Shown: positions 1 through 8,916, numbered from the stretch's first letter. The stretch: DNA of 64,000 nt from Candidatus Fermentithermobacillus carboniphilus (GCA_018208355.1 CP062796.1:1334494-1398493); one strand, 5' to 3'. A program made the numbers and translations. The notes: generated from the sequence alone by a model not told the origin.

Positions 1-1100
1 TTGTTAATGACGTTCCCTTTGGTTACGGCCTTATCCATCTTGAGGTTGAGTTTCTTTGCAACTTCCCTGGCATCGGCATCATCGCGGAGGTCCTGGGGCC
101 GTATACCCGTCCACATTTCGATGGCTTCCCACACTCTGATCTTCTTCCAGGGCGGGGTCAGGTCAACGCTCTTTCCTTGATAGGTAATCTTCGTGGTGCC
201 CAAAACCTCATCTGCACAACCCGCCACCATGTCCTCGGTGAGCTTCATAATATCGTTATAGTCGGCATAGGCCTGATACGCCTCCAACATGGTGAACTCC
301 GGGTTATGCCTGGTATCAATCCCTTCATTCCTGAAATTCCGGCCGATCTCGTAGACGCGTTCCAATCCTCCGACTAGAAGTCTCTTCAGATGGAGTTCAA
401 GAGCTATCCGGAGGTACACGTCGATATCGAGAGCATTGTGATGCGTAACAAAGGGTCTCGCGGTGGTCCCTCCAGCTATAGTCTGGAGGACAGGAGTCTC
501 AACCTCCAAAAACCCTCTTTCGTCCAAAAAGCGTCTTATGAACCCGACAATTTTAGTGCGCTTGATGAATGTATCACGGACTTCCGGGTTGACTATGAGA
601 TCGAGGTACCGCTGGCGATAACGAAGATCGACGTCAGTAAGCCCGTGCCACTTCTCAGGGAGGGGTCGAAGTGCTTTGCACAGCATCGTCCATTCCCTGA
701 CTTCAACCGTAGGTTCACCCATCCTGGTCCGGAACACGGTCCCCTCGACGCCGATGATATCCCCTATGTCCAAGAGATCGGTGAATTTCTTGTAGCTGTC
801 CGGGCCCAAGACGTCGAGCCGTGCGTGAATCTGAATCTTACCGCTACGATCTCTCAGGTCCGCAAAAGTAGCTTTCCCGTGGCCGCGAAAAGCCATCAAC
901 CGGCCGGCGACCCTGACCACCTCCCCGGAAATCTCGTCGCACTTCTCCCGGATGGCCGCAGCGGAAGCTGAAACCGGGTAACGGCCGCCAAATGGGTCAA
1001 GGCCCGCCTTTCTGAGTTCATTGAGTTTCTCCCTTCTGCGCTGGATCTCTTCTTCAAGCCTAGATTCGGCGAGTTTCCCTTCGTTCTCGTTCGAAGACAC
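1..1100 (-). CDS. lysS: Lysyl-tRNA synthetase (class II), N-terminal part, cut by the window edge
   Basis: This gene charges tRNA-Lys with lysine in the cytoplasm. Translating the minus strand gives about 366 residues of a class II LysRS: a charged N-terminal helix, an OB-fold anticodon-binding domain, and the start of the catalytic domain with motif 2 ([15 protein letters not shown]). The 3' end lies outside the window. The start chosen is GTG at 1100, because an AGGAGG sits at 1108-1113, 7 nt upstream. The ATG at 1106 is in another frame and soon hits a stop. The gene lies just downstream of greA on the same strand, as in many Clostridia. Confidence 0.93.
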   Translation of the reverse strand, partial: MSSNENEGKLAESRLEEEIQRRREKLNELRKAGLDPFGGRYPVSASAAAIREKCDEISGEVVRVAGRLMAFRGHGKATFADLRDRSGKIQIHARLDVLGPDSYKKFTDLLDIGDIIGVEGTVFRTRMGEPTVEVREWTMLCKALRPLPEKWHGLTDVDLRYRQRYLDLIVNPEVRDTFIKRTKIVGFIRRFLDERGFLEVETPVLQTIAGGTTARPFVTHHNALDIDVYLRIALELHLKRLLVGGLERVYEIGRNFRNEGIDTRHNPEFTMLEAYQAYADYNDIMKLTEDMVAGCADEVLGTTKITYQGKSVDLTPPWKKIRVWEAIEMWTGIRPQDLRDDADAREVAKKLNLKMDKAVTKGNVIN

Positions 1101-1201
1101 CTTGCATCCTCCTGACGACTGCTTTCAAAGCTGTTGTTAGTCCAAAACTGTATTGCGTAAAACCTGCGTAGATCACGGAACTCGGGCTCAATGAGGAGAT
1201 A

Positions 1202-1678
1202 CTAGTTATCGATGGACATAATCTGGTACTTGAACGTTCCTGCGGGCACAACTACCGAGACTATGGCTCCCGGTTTCTGACCCAAGAAGGCCTTTCCGAC
1301 AGGCGATTCGTTGGAGATACGTTTCTTAGACGGGTCGGCTTCTTGAGAGCCCACGATGGTGTACTGGTAGATCTTTCCATTAAGGAGGTCTTTAACCGTA
1401 ACCGTCGACCCTATTGTGACAACTTCGGAATTCTTATCGCCATCCTGGGTCACCTTGGCGTGACGCAAAATCTTCTCCAGTGTCAGTATGCGCCCCTCAA
1501 CAAACGCCTGTTCGTTCTTGGCGTCCTCATATTCGGCATTTTCGGAAAGATCGCCGAACTCCCTCGCGGCCTTAATTCTTTCAGCTACTTCCTTCCTCCT
1601 AACAAGTTTCAAGTAATTGAGCTCTTCTTCAAGATTCTTTTTGCCCTCGGGAGAAAGCAGTATCTCTCGTTCAGCCAT
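1202..1678 (-). CDS. greA: Transcription elongation factor GreA
   Basis: GreA binds the secondary channel of RNA polymerase and stimulates cleavage of backtracked transcripts. The 158 residues match the usual family length. The N-terminal coiled coil carries the signature GDLSENAEYEDAKNE, whose acidic tip residues act in the active site, and the C-terminal FKBP-like domain has the typical GxxV and SPVGKAFLG segments. It lies about 100 bp upstream of lysS on the same strand and is probably co-transcribed. The roughly 240 bp upstream of it (1679-1918) show no gene. Confidence 0.95.
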   Translation of the reverse strand: MAEREILLSPEGKKNLEEELNYLKLVRRKEVAERIKAAREFGDLSENAEYEDAKNEQAFVEGRILTLEKILRHAKVTQDGDKNSEVVTIGSTVTVKDLLNGKIYQYTIVGSQEADPSKKRISNESPVGKAFLGQKPGAIVSVVVPAGTFKYQIMSIDN

Positions 1679-1918
1679 CCTCCTGCATCTCCGCCTTTCC
1701 TAGGAATTTACTAGGGTGCCGCAATCGATACCGTAGATCGACGCTGCACCCAAATAAACTCATATCAGTGTATGTATCGATTATTGCATCTATGCTCTTA
1801 GATAGATAAAGACCGCTGCCAGTGCTTGGAAGGGCAGTGGTCATGAGCATTATAATTCAAGACTTATCTGACAGTCAATACAGGATTACCCGTAGGTCCG
1901 GTTCATCTACAGTTTGGC

Positions 1919-3022
1919 CTACAGCTTTACCGCCGACTTTTTCTTTCGGGCATTCCACTTTATCCTCTCAATTTGCTCCAAGGTGACGGGCTTCTCAAAA
2001 CTCCTGAAGCCTGCAAGTTCAAACCCGTGCTTTTTCGCAAGAGCCGCAATCCCCTGAATACGCTGAACTGGCATTTCCCGGCCCAGAGACCAGTCTTCGT
2101 ATTTTTCTTCGAGAGCCAGGATCATAGTCTCTGCCATACACGCGTAACTGTGGCCTGGTGGAAAGCCGAAGTCAAAGTGGAAGTCGACGTTCCCGGGGAC
2201 TTTCACAACTCCCCCTTCTATGACTAGGACGTCGTCCCTGTATTTCTGGACTTCCACGGAAACGTTCCGCGGTCTTGATACGTCACACACGACTGCGCCC
2301 GGTTTAAGATCCCAGGGTTCAATCAAGGTATCAATGGATGAACTTACGCAGATTACCACATCGGCAGACCGCAGGGCCGCCTTTACGTCACAGGTGATCC
2401 TGGGAACTACTCCCGTCTCATCCCTCAAAAGGCCCGAGACTCTCTCGAGCTTTTTCATGTCTCTCCCCGCTAAGGTCAGAGAATATCCTTTATCGGCAAG
2501 GATTATAGAGACGGCTCTCCCGATGGAACCAGTCGCTCCCAACACAAGTACGCTTGCTTTTTCCATGTCTACCTCCATGAGGGCGGCGGCTTTTTCGGTA
2601 CCTTCGATGGCGGTTGCAACCGTGTAACTGTTGCCAGTCGTTACCGCTATGTCAACGTTTTTCCTTATGGTGATTCCCGCGTCACCCACCACGGAAGTAA
2701 ATGCGCCGAGTCCCACCACTTTTGCTCCCAAGTCTTTTGCCATATTGGCCGCATCGATTATCTTCTTCAAGACTTTCTTTTCGGGAAGGCCCAGCATCAG
2801 CCGAGGTGTCAGCGGGCACGAGACGAACCAGCCTTCGGCTTTGCCGTACTTTGACTCGACGCCCGTTATGTGCGAAGTCTTTATAGGCGGCATCACGGCC
2901 AATATCCTTTCTAGGATACCAGCAGGTACGTATTTTGCCATGGGGAATTTCCTCGAAACATCGCTTAAGTCTATAGGGTGGATGATGAAGCCAAAAGTGC
3001 CCAAAAGTCTTCCCTTCCTCAT
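1919..3022 (-). CDS. Acyl-ACP-reductase-like oxidoreductase (predicted amino-acid/shikimate-type dehydrogenase)
   Basis: This 367-residue protein has a Rossmann fold with the nucleotide-binding loop GATGSIG at residues 162-168. Its pattern resembles the cyanobacterial long-chain acyl-ACP reductase (AAR): GAFTSVV near 106-112, TTGNSYT at 128-134, and a late SYACMAET where AAR has its nucleophilic cysteine (MFACFAEA). Genome annotations often call such Bacillota homologues shikimate or amino-acid dehydrogenases; that label is from memory and untested. It is the third gene of an operon behind an HTH regulator and an unknown protein, 35 bp after the latter. Substrate is unknown; conversion of acyl thioesters to aldehydes is only an inference. 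Confidence 0.7.
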   Translation of the reverse strand: MRKGRLLGTFGFIIHPIDLSDVSRKFPMAKYVPAGILERILAVMPPIKTSHITGVESKYGKAEGWFVSCPLTPRLMLGLPEKKVLKKIIDAANMAKDLGAKVVGLGAFTSVVGDAGITIRKNVDIAVTTGNSYTVATAIEGTEKAAALMEVDMEKASVLVLGATGSIGRAVSIILADKGYSLTLAGRDMKKLERVSGLLRDETGVVPRITCDVKAALRSADVVICVSSSIDTLIEPWDLKPGAVVCDVSRPRNVSVEVQKYRDDVLVIEGGVVKVPGNVDFHFDFGFPPGHSYACMAETMILALEEKYEDWSLGREMPVQRIQGIAALAKKHGFELAGFRSFEKPVTLEQIERIKWNARKKKSAVKL

Positions 3023-3057
3023 GTTGATACATTTGCCCGAGAACGTTTTTCTTGGGC

Positions 3058-3987
3058 TTACTGGGGAATGATCGACGGCGGGTTGAGGACCTCAATCCGG
3101 GGCTTGAGATCCAACCGGTCCAAAATACCATTTATCTCGGAATCGTCTATTTCTTCCGGACGCTTGCCGAGGAGAGAAACGATTATCCCCTCCAGGACAT
3201 TAGTGCCGAAGGACCGGCCATCCATCTCAGGAGTAGTCGTGATGAGCGTGCTGACTCCCCGCTTCCTGAGTTCCTCGATATCCTGTTCCGTGACAGTGTT
3301 TGTAATTATAGACTTCCCTGTCATGTCGTCTGGCATAAACTTGTTCACGTAATGGAAATCACCCGCTATGATGTCGGCTTCCTTGTAGAATCTGGCGTGC
3401 CGTGGGTTGGAAGAACGTTTCTCTTGCTTTGAGCCCGTCGGATATAACATGGAGAACGGCAGGCGAACCACGATAGGAGCCAAAATGCGAGCAATCCTGT
3501 CCAGAGAAGATAGGGACCTCAGAGGGATTGGCAGGTTGAGAACGAAAATGAAGTCCCCGAGGATAAGGTTGCAGCCGGTTTCCTCAAGGGCTTTTGCCAT
3601 ACCGAACCGGTCCATGCCGCTGACCATAAGGACCGTCATTTTCTCGAAAGGTACTTTGAGGACTTCGTCTAGGTACTTTATGACTCTCCTCTCCAGAGTG
3701 CTCTTTATCCTGCTTCCGTCCACTATAGGGGTTTTCTTGGCGGCTCGTGCGATGGGGATCGCATCTTTAAGCATGTATTTTCTGCTACCGCAGCCTACCC
3801 AAAGGTCGATCCCCCCCATGCCGAAAGCATCTACTTTTCCGTCCATCTCTCGAATGAGCTCTATGGCCTTCTCTATGGAACCATCAGTCCCTATGCGCTC
3901 GACGATGAATTTCTCCCCTAAGAATTCCTGTTCGGTCCGCTTGTTCCGCTTGGAAGAACCTATGCTCACGCTGACCACGTGCTTCAC
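3058..3987 (-). CDS. Conserved protein of unknown function, often labelled quinate 5-dehydrogenase
   Basis: The 309-residue product begins with a repeated basic/polar strand (VSVSIGSSKRNKR) and has a glycine-rich segment AFGMGGIDLWVGCGSR around residues 54-69, plus several hydrophobic strand-helix units that suggest an alpha/beta fold. I do not see a clear NAD-binding motif. I recall relatives in anaerobic Clostridia labelled quinate dehydrogenase, but nothing here proves that reaction. The start is GTG with AGGAGG 8-9 nt upstream. It sits between the HTH regulator (15 bp upstream) and the AAR-like gene (35 bp downstream), so the three probably act in one process. Confidence 0.6.
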   Translation of the reverse strand: MKHVVSVSIGSSKRNKRTEQEFLGEKFIVERIGTDGSIEKAIELIREMDGKVDAFGMGGIDLWVGCGSRKYMLKDAIPIARAAKKTPIVDGSRIKSTLERRVIKYLDEVLKVPFEKMTVLMVSGMDRFGMAKALEETGCNLILGDFIFVLNLPIPLRSLSSLDRIARILAPIVVRLPFSMLYPTGSKQEKRSSNPRHARFYKEADIIAGDFHYVNKFMPDDMTGKSIITNTVTEQDIEELRKRGVSTLITTTPEMDGRSFGTNVLEGIIVSLLGKRPEEIDDSEINGILDRLDLKPRIEVLNPPSIIPQ

Positions 3988-4002
3988 GGCAAAAACCTCC
4001 TT

Positions 4003-4506
4003 TCAGCCTCGCATCTCCCTTATGACCTCGCGCAGCGACTGAGGGTTCAGGTAAACATCACCTGTCATGGGAGAACGGCCGATAACAATAGTCGATACCT
4101 CGGTTCCTTTGTCCAAAAGACCTTTCATGATTTCGAGACGCTTGTCGGAGCCTATGAGGATAACCTTCTCATACTTCCGAACGGTGGCTATGAGACGCAT
4201 AAGATCGTTCAGTAGGTCTGCACCGCTTCTCTCCCTAACAAATGCCCATCTTTCCTCATCAGTCATGACGAGAGTGAAATCTACGCCTTCTTCCGCTGCA
4301 ACTTTCCTTATTTCGTCGCAGTTCGATAGAGGGAAACCGACAAGAGCGATGGAACCGCCCTTCCTGAGCTCTCCCAACCCTTCGAGACGTGATATGAAGG
4401 TCCTGTCAACACCGGTCTTCTGAGCTACCTCGGCCTGCGACAAGCCTTTCGATCTCAGGGACAGAATCTCATCTATGGCGTCTTCTAATTTCTGGCGGCT
4501 GATCAC
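4003..4506 (-). CDS. XRE-type HTH transcriptional regulator with a C-terminal Rossmann-like domain
   Basis: The N-terminal helix-turn-helix reads LSQAEVAQKTGVDRTFISRLEGLG, a clear XRE/Cro-like motif. The remaining roughly 110 residues form an alpha/beta domain (IALVGFPLS, KVILIGSDKR, VSTIVIGR) that may sense a ligand. The open frame extends back to 4599, but a promoter is visible at 4571-4599, so codons upstream of about 4563 cannot be in that transcript. GTG at 4506 has an AGGAG 5 nt upstream and is preferred, giving 167 residues; GTG at 4524 is an alternative. It heads the operon with the two genes downstream and probably controls itself through the twin operators at 4549-4570. Confidence 0.72.
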   Translation of the reverse strand: MISRQKLEDAIDEILSLRSKGLSQAEVAQKTGVDRTFISRLEGLGELRKGGSIALVGFPLSNCDEIRKVAAEEGVDFTLVMTDEERWAFVRERSGADLLNDLMRLIATVRKYEKVILIGSDKRLEIMKGLLDKGTEVSTIVIGRSPMTGDVYLNPQSLREVIREMRG

Positions 4507-4548
4507 TTTATCTCCTATCCGCACAAACTCCAAGGAGGTCACCGCCTC

Positions 4549-4570
4549 TTGTGCACAAGGTTGTGTACAT
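4549..4570. promoter_or_regulatory. Twin operator sites TTGTGCACAA and TTGTGTACAT
   Basis: TTGTGCACAA at 4549-4558 is a perfect 10-bp palindrome. The related TTGTGTACAT follows at 4561-4570, 12 bp on. Both overlap the inferred transcription start and early transcribed region of the HTH operon, the usual place for a repressor. Inference: the XRE regulator encoded just downstream binds here. Confidence 0.55.
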
Positions 4571-4599
4571 ATCATATCAAGGCGACCCACGTTAGGCAA
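4571..4599 (-). promoter_or_regulatory. Sigma-A-type promoter of the HTH / unknown / AAR-like operon
   Basis: On the minus strand TTGCCT (4594-4599) and TATGAT (4571-4576) are separated by exactly 17 bp. Transcription would begin near 4563, inside the twin operator. Confidence 0.6.
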
Positions 4600-4618
4600 G
4601 ATATTGAGTCGGGCGGGA

Positions 4619-5587
4619 TTACCCCCATGGAGACAATGGAAATCGCCTGATTATAGCTTTCAGAGTCTCGGCCGGAAGCACGCTATCGTCGTGCATCATG
4701 CCTCGTTTGAGACCCTGGATGGCCCGTAGTCCTTTTTGCGTAGAGAGTTCAAGGTCGTCTGTGACCCGGGAAAGCGTGCTCAATCTCGCGTTCAAAAGGG
4801 ATCTCTCGAAAGACTCCCCGTTAGATAGGTTCTTGACCAGCTCTTCGGTAAGATAGAAGTGGGCTAGCCCGGTCAGAGGATTTCCGCAGGAACCTTGAGG
4901 CGTAACGCCGAAGAACTCAGGCATTCTAAATCTGTATCCCATCTCCAAAGATGCCTTCAAATCCGAGGACTCCTCTTCCATAGACTGCCTCAGCGTCCTG
5001 TACGTGACTAGAGCGTAACGCGATAGAGACCGGATTATGGCATGTTCCACGGTATGCGCCAGTTCCGCTGTTACAAGCCCTCCCAGGTTAGCCCCAATCA
5101 TGACGTCCCGGCCGTCGTGGCTGACACCGTGGATTTCAACGCGGATATCCCGGGAACCCCTCGCTTCGGTACTTCCTTCTACAGGAACCCATCCCTTTCC
5201 GTCAATAACAGGGTAAACCTTCCTGAGGGCTTTTAAGTCGAGATACTGAGGGTCCTCTGCAAACACCAGACCTTTCTCGGTCGAAAGCGCTCGTACCTTG
5301 AAGGTACCCTCTCCCGAAATGGTCACAAAGAGGCCTTCTTCTACAGAAAGGGTCTGCCTGACGAGGACATCCTGGGTCCACATCTCTACGACCCGGGCAC
5401 CGGCTCCCACCGGGTAAAAACCCTCCCCACTGACGTATGTTAACAGCAATAAGAGGTCACCGTGTTTTAAGAATGTCTGCAACCTCTTTGGCCCGGCCAC
5501 TAGAAGACCGGTGAGAGTCTCGGATTCTCGAGGGATTATGCCGTTTACCACCGGTATTACAAGCACTTTCACAGAGCGTCCCGCCAC
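4619..5587 (-). CDS. Conserved hypothetical protein, 322 residues
   Basis: I do not recognise this family with certainty. The N-terminal third is rich in beta strands (VLVIPVVNG, LLLLLTYVS). The C-terminal half is helical and contains AHTVEHAIIRSLSRYALVTY, which resembles the helical His/Glu segments of DUF1998-type helicase tails, and a late GVTPQGSCGNPLTGL loop with one cysteine. No signal peptide or membrane segment is evident. It overlaps the 3' end of dusB by 19 bp, so translation is probably coupled. The exact start (GTG at 5587) is uncertain because no strong SD is visible. Confidence 0.6.
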   Translation of the reverse strand: MAGRSVKVLVIPVVNGIIPRESETLTGLLVAGPKRLQTFLKHGDLLLLLTYVSGEGFYPVGAGARVVEMWTQDVLVRQTLSVEEGLFVTISGEGTFKVRALSTEKGLVFAEDPQYLDLKALRKVYPVIDGKGWVPVEGSTEARGSRDIRVEIHGVSHDGRDVMIGANLGGLVTAELAHTVEHAIIRSLSRYALVTYRTLRQSMEEESSDLKASLEMGYRFRMPEFFGVTPQGSCGNPLTGLAHFYLTEELVKNLSNGESFERSLLNARLSTLSRVTDDLELSTQKGLRAIQGLKRGMMHDDSVLPAETLKAIIRRFPLSPWG

Positions 5588-6567
5588 CCCTTTTCCAGGA
5601 TCTCAAGGACTCTTTCCGGAGAATCTTCCCGGTTCACAAGTTCTCTCAGCCTTGACGCCCCCCTGAACCCTTTGAAATAAAAGGCGAGGTGTTTCCGCAT
5701 TTCCAGAAGGCCGCGTCTTTCCCCATACCTCTTAATGGCTCTCCTGAAATGCTCAGCCGCCACGCTCATCTTCTCGTCAAAAGACGGAGCGGGAGGGCGT
5801 TCGCCGCTTTCGAGGAACCTGGTGAGCCCAGTGAAGAAAAAGGGGTTTCCTAAAAGTCCCCTGCCGATCATAATTCCTGAGCAACCCGAAGATTTTAGTC
5901 TAAACAAAGCCTCTTCAGGCGATAGAACATCCCCATTCCCGATGACGGGGATAGGTAGGTTCCGCGCGATCTCTGATATGGTATCCCAGTCGCTTCTCCC
6001 GCTGTATCCCTGGGATACGGTCCTGCCGTGAACCACCAGAAGGTCGAGCCCGGCATCGTAGAGAGCCTCAGCAAACTCCACAGCTCTTCCGGGATCATCC
6101 CACCCCAGGCGGATTTTAGCGCTTACCGGAAGGGCCGAGACTCCTTTCAGGGCCCGAACTATGGCCTGGGCCCGGGGAATATCCTTCAGGAGAGCCCCTC
6201 CCGCCCCTTGTGAAGTGATCTTTCGGGCAGGACACCCCATATTTACGTCAATGACGTCGAACTTGTACTCAAGTTCCTGAATCTTCGCTGCCGCCCGTGC
6301 AATGATCTCGGGATCTTCGCCGAAAAGCTGGACGGCCAGTGGTCTATCCGATGGAGAGTGTTCGAGGATTTCGAGGGTATTGTCTCCCCCAAGGAGAAAC
6401 CCCTTAGCACTGACCATCTCAGTGCAGCAATAAGGACAGCCAAATTCCCTGAGAATCTCCCTGAAAACCCCGTCGGTATAACCCGCCATTGGAGCGCTAA
6501 CGAAAGGCGGCCATATGGAAAGGTGTCCCAAAAGAAGCGGTCTTGCGATGTCTTTCAACTTATCCAC
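5569..6567 (-). CDS. dusB: tRNA-dihydrouridine synthase
   Basis: This FMN enzyme reduces uridines in the D-loop of tRNA. The 332 residues form a TIM barrel opening with APMAGYTDGVFR, then the catalytic-cysteine motif VNMGCPARKI, the substrate and FMN segments VSAKIRLGW and LLVVHGRT, and the phosphate-binding GNGDV and GIMIGRGLLGNP. Length and motifs fit the DusB group. It lies 12 bp after the bifunctional-nuclease gene and overlaps the next gene by 19 bp, part of a minus-strand operon that starts at the phosphohexomutase. Confidence 0.95.
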   Translation of the reverse strand: MDKLKDIARPLLLGHLSIWPPFVSAPMAGYTDGVFREILREFGCPYCCTEMVSAKGFLLGGDNTLEILEHSPSDRPLAVQLFGEDPEIIARAAAKIQELEYKFDVIDVNMGCPARKITSQGAGGALLKDIPRAQAIVRALKGVSALPVSAKIRLGWDDPGRAVEFAEALYDAGLDLLVVHGRTVSQGYSGRSDWDTISEIARNLPIPVIGNGDVLSPEEALFRLKSSGCSGIMIGRGLLGNPFFFTGLTRFLESGERPPAPSFDEKMSVAAEHFRRAIKRYGERRGLLEMRKHLAFYFKGFRGASRLRELVNREDSPERVLEILEKGWRDAL

Positions 6568-6579
6568 CCGGTAGGCTTT

Positions 6580-6996
6580 TCACTGCACTGAAGAGTCCTC
6601 AGCAGACATGCCTGCCTCAGCTATTACCTTCTCCGCGACATATATGGGTACTTCCTTCCTGAGAGCAATAGCAATGCCATCAGATGGCCTGCAATCTATA
6701 TTGATCTCGCGTCCATCTTTGGTCAATACCAGGGAGGCATAGAAAGTTTCATCTTTGATCTCGGTTATGATGACCATTACTATCTGCGCTCCTAATTGTT
6801 CCGCCACGGATATGACTAGGTCGGCAGTAAGAGGTCTTGGAGGGGTAATACCTTGTAGCGCCATGGCGATAGCCGTTGCTTCGAGGGAACGTATCCAGAT
6901 AGGAATGAAGGTGGTTTTCGTCAGGTCTCCCAGAAGGACCACGGCCTGGTCCGAGTCCTGATCCAGTCCGATTCTGTCCACCGTCACCTGGACCAT
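6580..6996 (-). CDS. Bifunctional nuclease family protein (BFN / DUF151)
   Basis: The 138-residue product is a single BFN domain: TTFIPIWIRSLEATAIAMAL near the start, then ITEIKDETFYASLVL and the conserved end INIDCRPSDGIAIALR. Members of this family have been reported to have RNase and DNase activity in plants and in bacteria, but the role in Bacillota is not settled. It is flanked by the phosphohexomutase (18 bp upstream) and dusB (12 bp downstream) in one operon. Confidence 0.85.
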   Translation of the reverse strand: MVQVTVDRIGLDQDSDQAVVLLGDLTKTTFIPIWIRSLEATAIAMALQGITPPRPLTADLVISVAEQLGAQIVMVIITEIKDETFYASLVLTKDGREINIDCRPSDGIAIALRKEVPIYVAEKVIAEAGMSAEDSSVQ

Positions 6997-7014
6997 GATG
7001 ATAGATCCCTCCTA

Positions 7015-8394
7015 CTAATCCCATTCTATGGCGCCGACTTCAGGATAACCACCCAGTTTTTCTTCAAACAGCCGTTTTATGTCTTCGAGTTCTTCCTGTG
7101 TTTTGGACTCAGCTCTCAACACCAGGGCCGGTTGGGTATTAGACGCCCTTACAAGGCCCCACCCACCGGGAAAAAGGACGCGCACCCCGTCCACCGTTAT
7201 CACTTCGTATTTTCTGGAGAAATCTTTCGCAAGTTTATTAACGACTTCGAATTTGGTCTCGTCCGGACAGAAAACGCGTACCTCTGGAGTGGAATAGTAA
7301 CGCGGAACCTCAGCGAGAAAATCCTCCAAACTTTCTTGGCTGTGAGTGAGGATCCTGAGAAGCCTCGTGGCGGCATAAAGGGCATCGTCGAACCCGTAAT
7401 ATTCGTCGCTGAAAAACATGTGCCCGGACATCTCTCCGGTAAAGAGAGCCCCGGTTTCCCTCATCCTGGCCTTGATCAGGGAATGTCCCGTCCGCGTAAA
7501 CTCAGGCCTACCTCCGAGGCGCTCCACGACGTCGACAAGAGCCTGTGAGCACTTTACCTCTATGAGGGCAAGGGCCCCGGGATGCTTTTTAAGGATCTCT
7601 CTCCAGAAAATGGTCTGGAGTTCGTCGCCCCATACCAGTCTTCCATTTCTGTCTACAACGCCGATGCGGTCCGCGTCGCCGTCAAAAGCGATGCCCAGAT
7701 CAGCCTCAATGTCCTTGACCTTCGCGATGAGAGCCTGCATGTTCTCTTTTCTCGTAGGGTCAGGGTGGTGGTTGGGGAAGGTTCCGTCGGGTTCAAAGAA
7801 CATCTCGACGAAGTCCGCGCCTATGGCAGAAAACACCTTCCGGGCAATAGGACCCGCAGCTCCATTGCCCGCATCTACGACACACAGCACCTTCTTGGGA
7901 CCGAGTTTTACCCTTCTTGCGATGTCGTTGACATAATCCGGTACCGGATCTTTCTGTGAAAGGACCCCCGAACCTGAACTAAATATGCCTTCCTCCGCTA
8001 TTTTCCTGATCTCGTGAATTCCGTCTCCGTAAAGGGTGTCGGGGCCAAAAGCCAACTTAAACCCGTTGAACTCGGGAGGATTATGGCTTCCGGTTACCAT
8101 GACCCCTCCTTCCACCCCGTATTTTATCCGGGAGAAGTAAAACACCGGGGTCGTCACCATGCCTATATCGATAACATCTATCCCGGTTTCCAGAAGACCC
8201 TCCATCACAGCCCTAGAATATGCGTAAGACGAAGGCCTGTTGTCCCTCCCAAGGATGGCCTCGGAAACACCGTGCCTTTTGAGAAAAGTACCATACGCCA
8301 GTGCGACGAGATGCACGGTTTTTTCCGTGAGATCTTCACCAACCAGCCCTCTTATGTCATATTCCCTGAATATCCGAGGATTTACCGTAGTCAT
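7015..8394 (-). CDS. Phosphomannomutase/phosphoglucomutase (alpha-D-phosphohexomutase)
   Basis: The enzyme interconverts hexose 1- and 6-phosphates for cell-envelope sugars. All four family motifs are visible: the phosphoserine loop TGSHNPPEFNGFK, the metal-binding DGDADR, the sugar-binding GEMSGHMFF, and a C-terminal phosphate-binding segment ending near LVRASNTQPALVLR. The longest frame starts at 8412, but ATG at 8394 has GGAGGG 7 nt upstream and is preferred, giving 459 residues. It heads the minus-strand operon that continues through the BFN gene and dusB, and is divergent from the DUF1540 gene. Confidence 0.92.
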   Translation of the reverse strand: MTTVNPRIFREYDIRGLVGEDLTEKTVHLVALAYGTFLKRHGVSEAILGRDNRPSSYAYSRAVMEGLLETGIDVIDIGMVTTPVFYFSRIKYGVEGGVMVTGSHNPPEFNGFKLAFGPDTLYGDGIHEIRKIAEEGIFSSGSGVLSQKDPVPDYVNDIARRVKLGPKKVLCVVDAGNGAAGPIARKVFSAIGADFVEMFFEPDGTFPNHHPDPTRKENMQALIAKVKDIEADLGIAFDGDADRIGVVDRNGRLVWGDELQTIFWREILKKHPGALALIEVKCSQALVDVVERLGGRPEFTRTGHSLIKARMRETGALFTGEMSGHMFFSDEYYGFDDALYAATRLLRILTHSQESLEDFLAEVPRYYSTPEVRVFCPDETKFEVVNKLAKDFSRKYEVITVDGVRVLFPGGWGLVRASNTQPALVLRAESKTQEELEDIKRLFEEKLGGYPEVGAIEWD

Positions 8395-8502
8395 CGAGAG
8401 TCCCTCCTGCACTCTTACATTCTACCCCCGCGACCCAATTCCCTTGCTCTGAGTATCCGATCGCCCATCCGGGCAAAACTATAACATCGAGGAGGTGATT
8501 TC

Positions 8503-8838
8503 GTGACAGAGGTTAAATGCAAAGTCAGATCCTGTCACTACTGGGGTTCCGGTGATGTTTGCGAGGCAGACACCATCCTTGTGGATAACAATCTGGAACG
8601 CAAAAACACCACCAAAATGGAAGCCGGTAATCTCGACATTGACCGCGGAACCACCGGCGGCGCTGATAGAGATTACGGGACGACGAAAGTTGGCGGAACC
8701 CGTGCTGATTTCGAAGCGGGAGACCTTGGCGGCACCGCCACAAGAACTGCGGGTACCGATGAATCTGGTCTCGCGTACACATCCGAGACGACCTGCTGCA
8801 GGACTTTCAGACCCAAGGGAAGCGCCCGGCGTTCGTGA
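8503..8838 (+). CDS. DUF1540-type cysteine-motif protein with a low-complexity middle
   Basis: The N-terminus (VKCKVRSCHYW...VCEADTILV) and the tail (TTCCRTFRP) fit the DUF1540 pattern of small cysteine-containing proteins, possibly metal-binding, common in Clostridia. The middle, about residues 45-92, is unusual: rich in Gly, Thr, Asp and Arg and without predicted secondary structure. The start is GTG at 8503 with GGAGGTG 5 nt upstream. It is a single gene transcribed away from the phosphohexomutase and ends at a strong terminator (8885-8916). Function unknown. Confidence 0.78.
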   Translation: MTEVKCKVRSCHYWGSGDVCEADTILVDNNLERKNTTKMEAGNLDIDRGTTGGADRDYGTTKVGGTRADFEAGDLGGTATRTAGTDESGLAYTSETTCCRTFRPKGSARRS

Positions 8839-8884
8839 CGGAAAATATGATACGTAAGGCGCTTGATTGACAGTGGGCCACGAG

Positions 8885-8916
8885 AAAAGAGGCCTCAACG
8901 AGGCCTCTTTTCTTTT
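8885..8916 (+). terminator. Strong intrinsic terminator after the DUF1540 gene
   Basis: AAAAGAGGCCTC and its exact inverse flank a 4-nt loop, followed by TTTTCTTTT. The A-rich left arm means it could also act on the other strand. Confidence 0.88.

Noticed and set aside
390..971. Plus-strand open frame of 193 codons
   Set aside because: It is the shadow of lysS, whose minus-strand frame gives a clear lysyl-tRNA synthetase.
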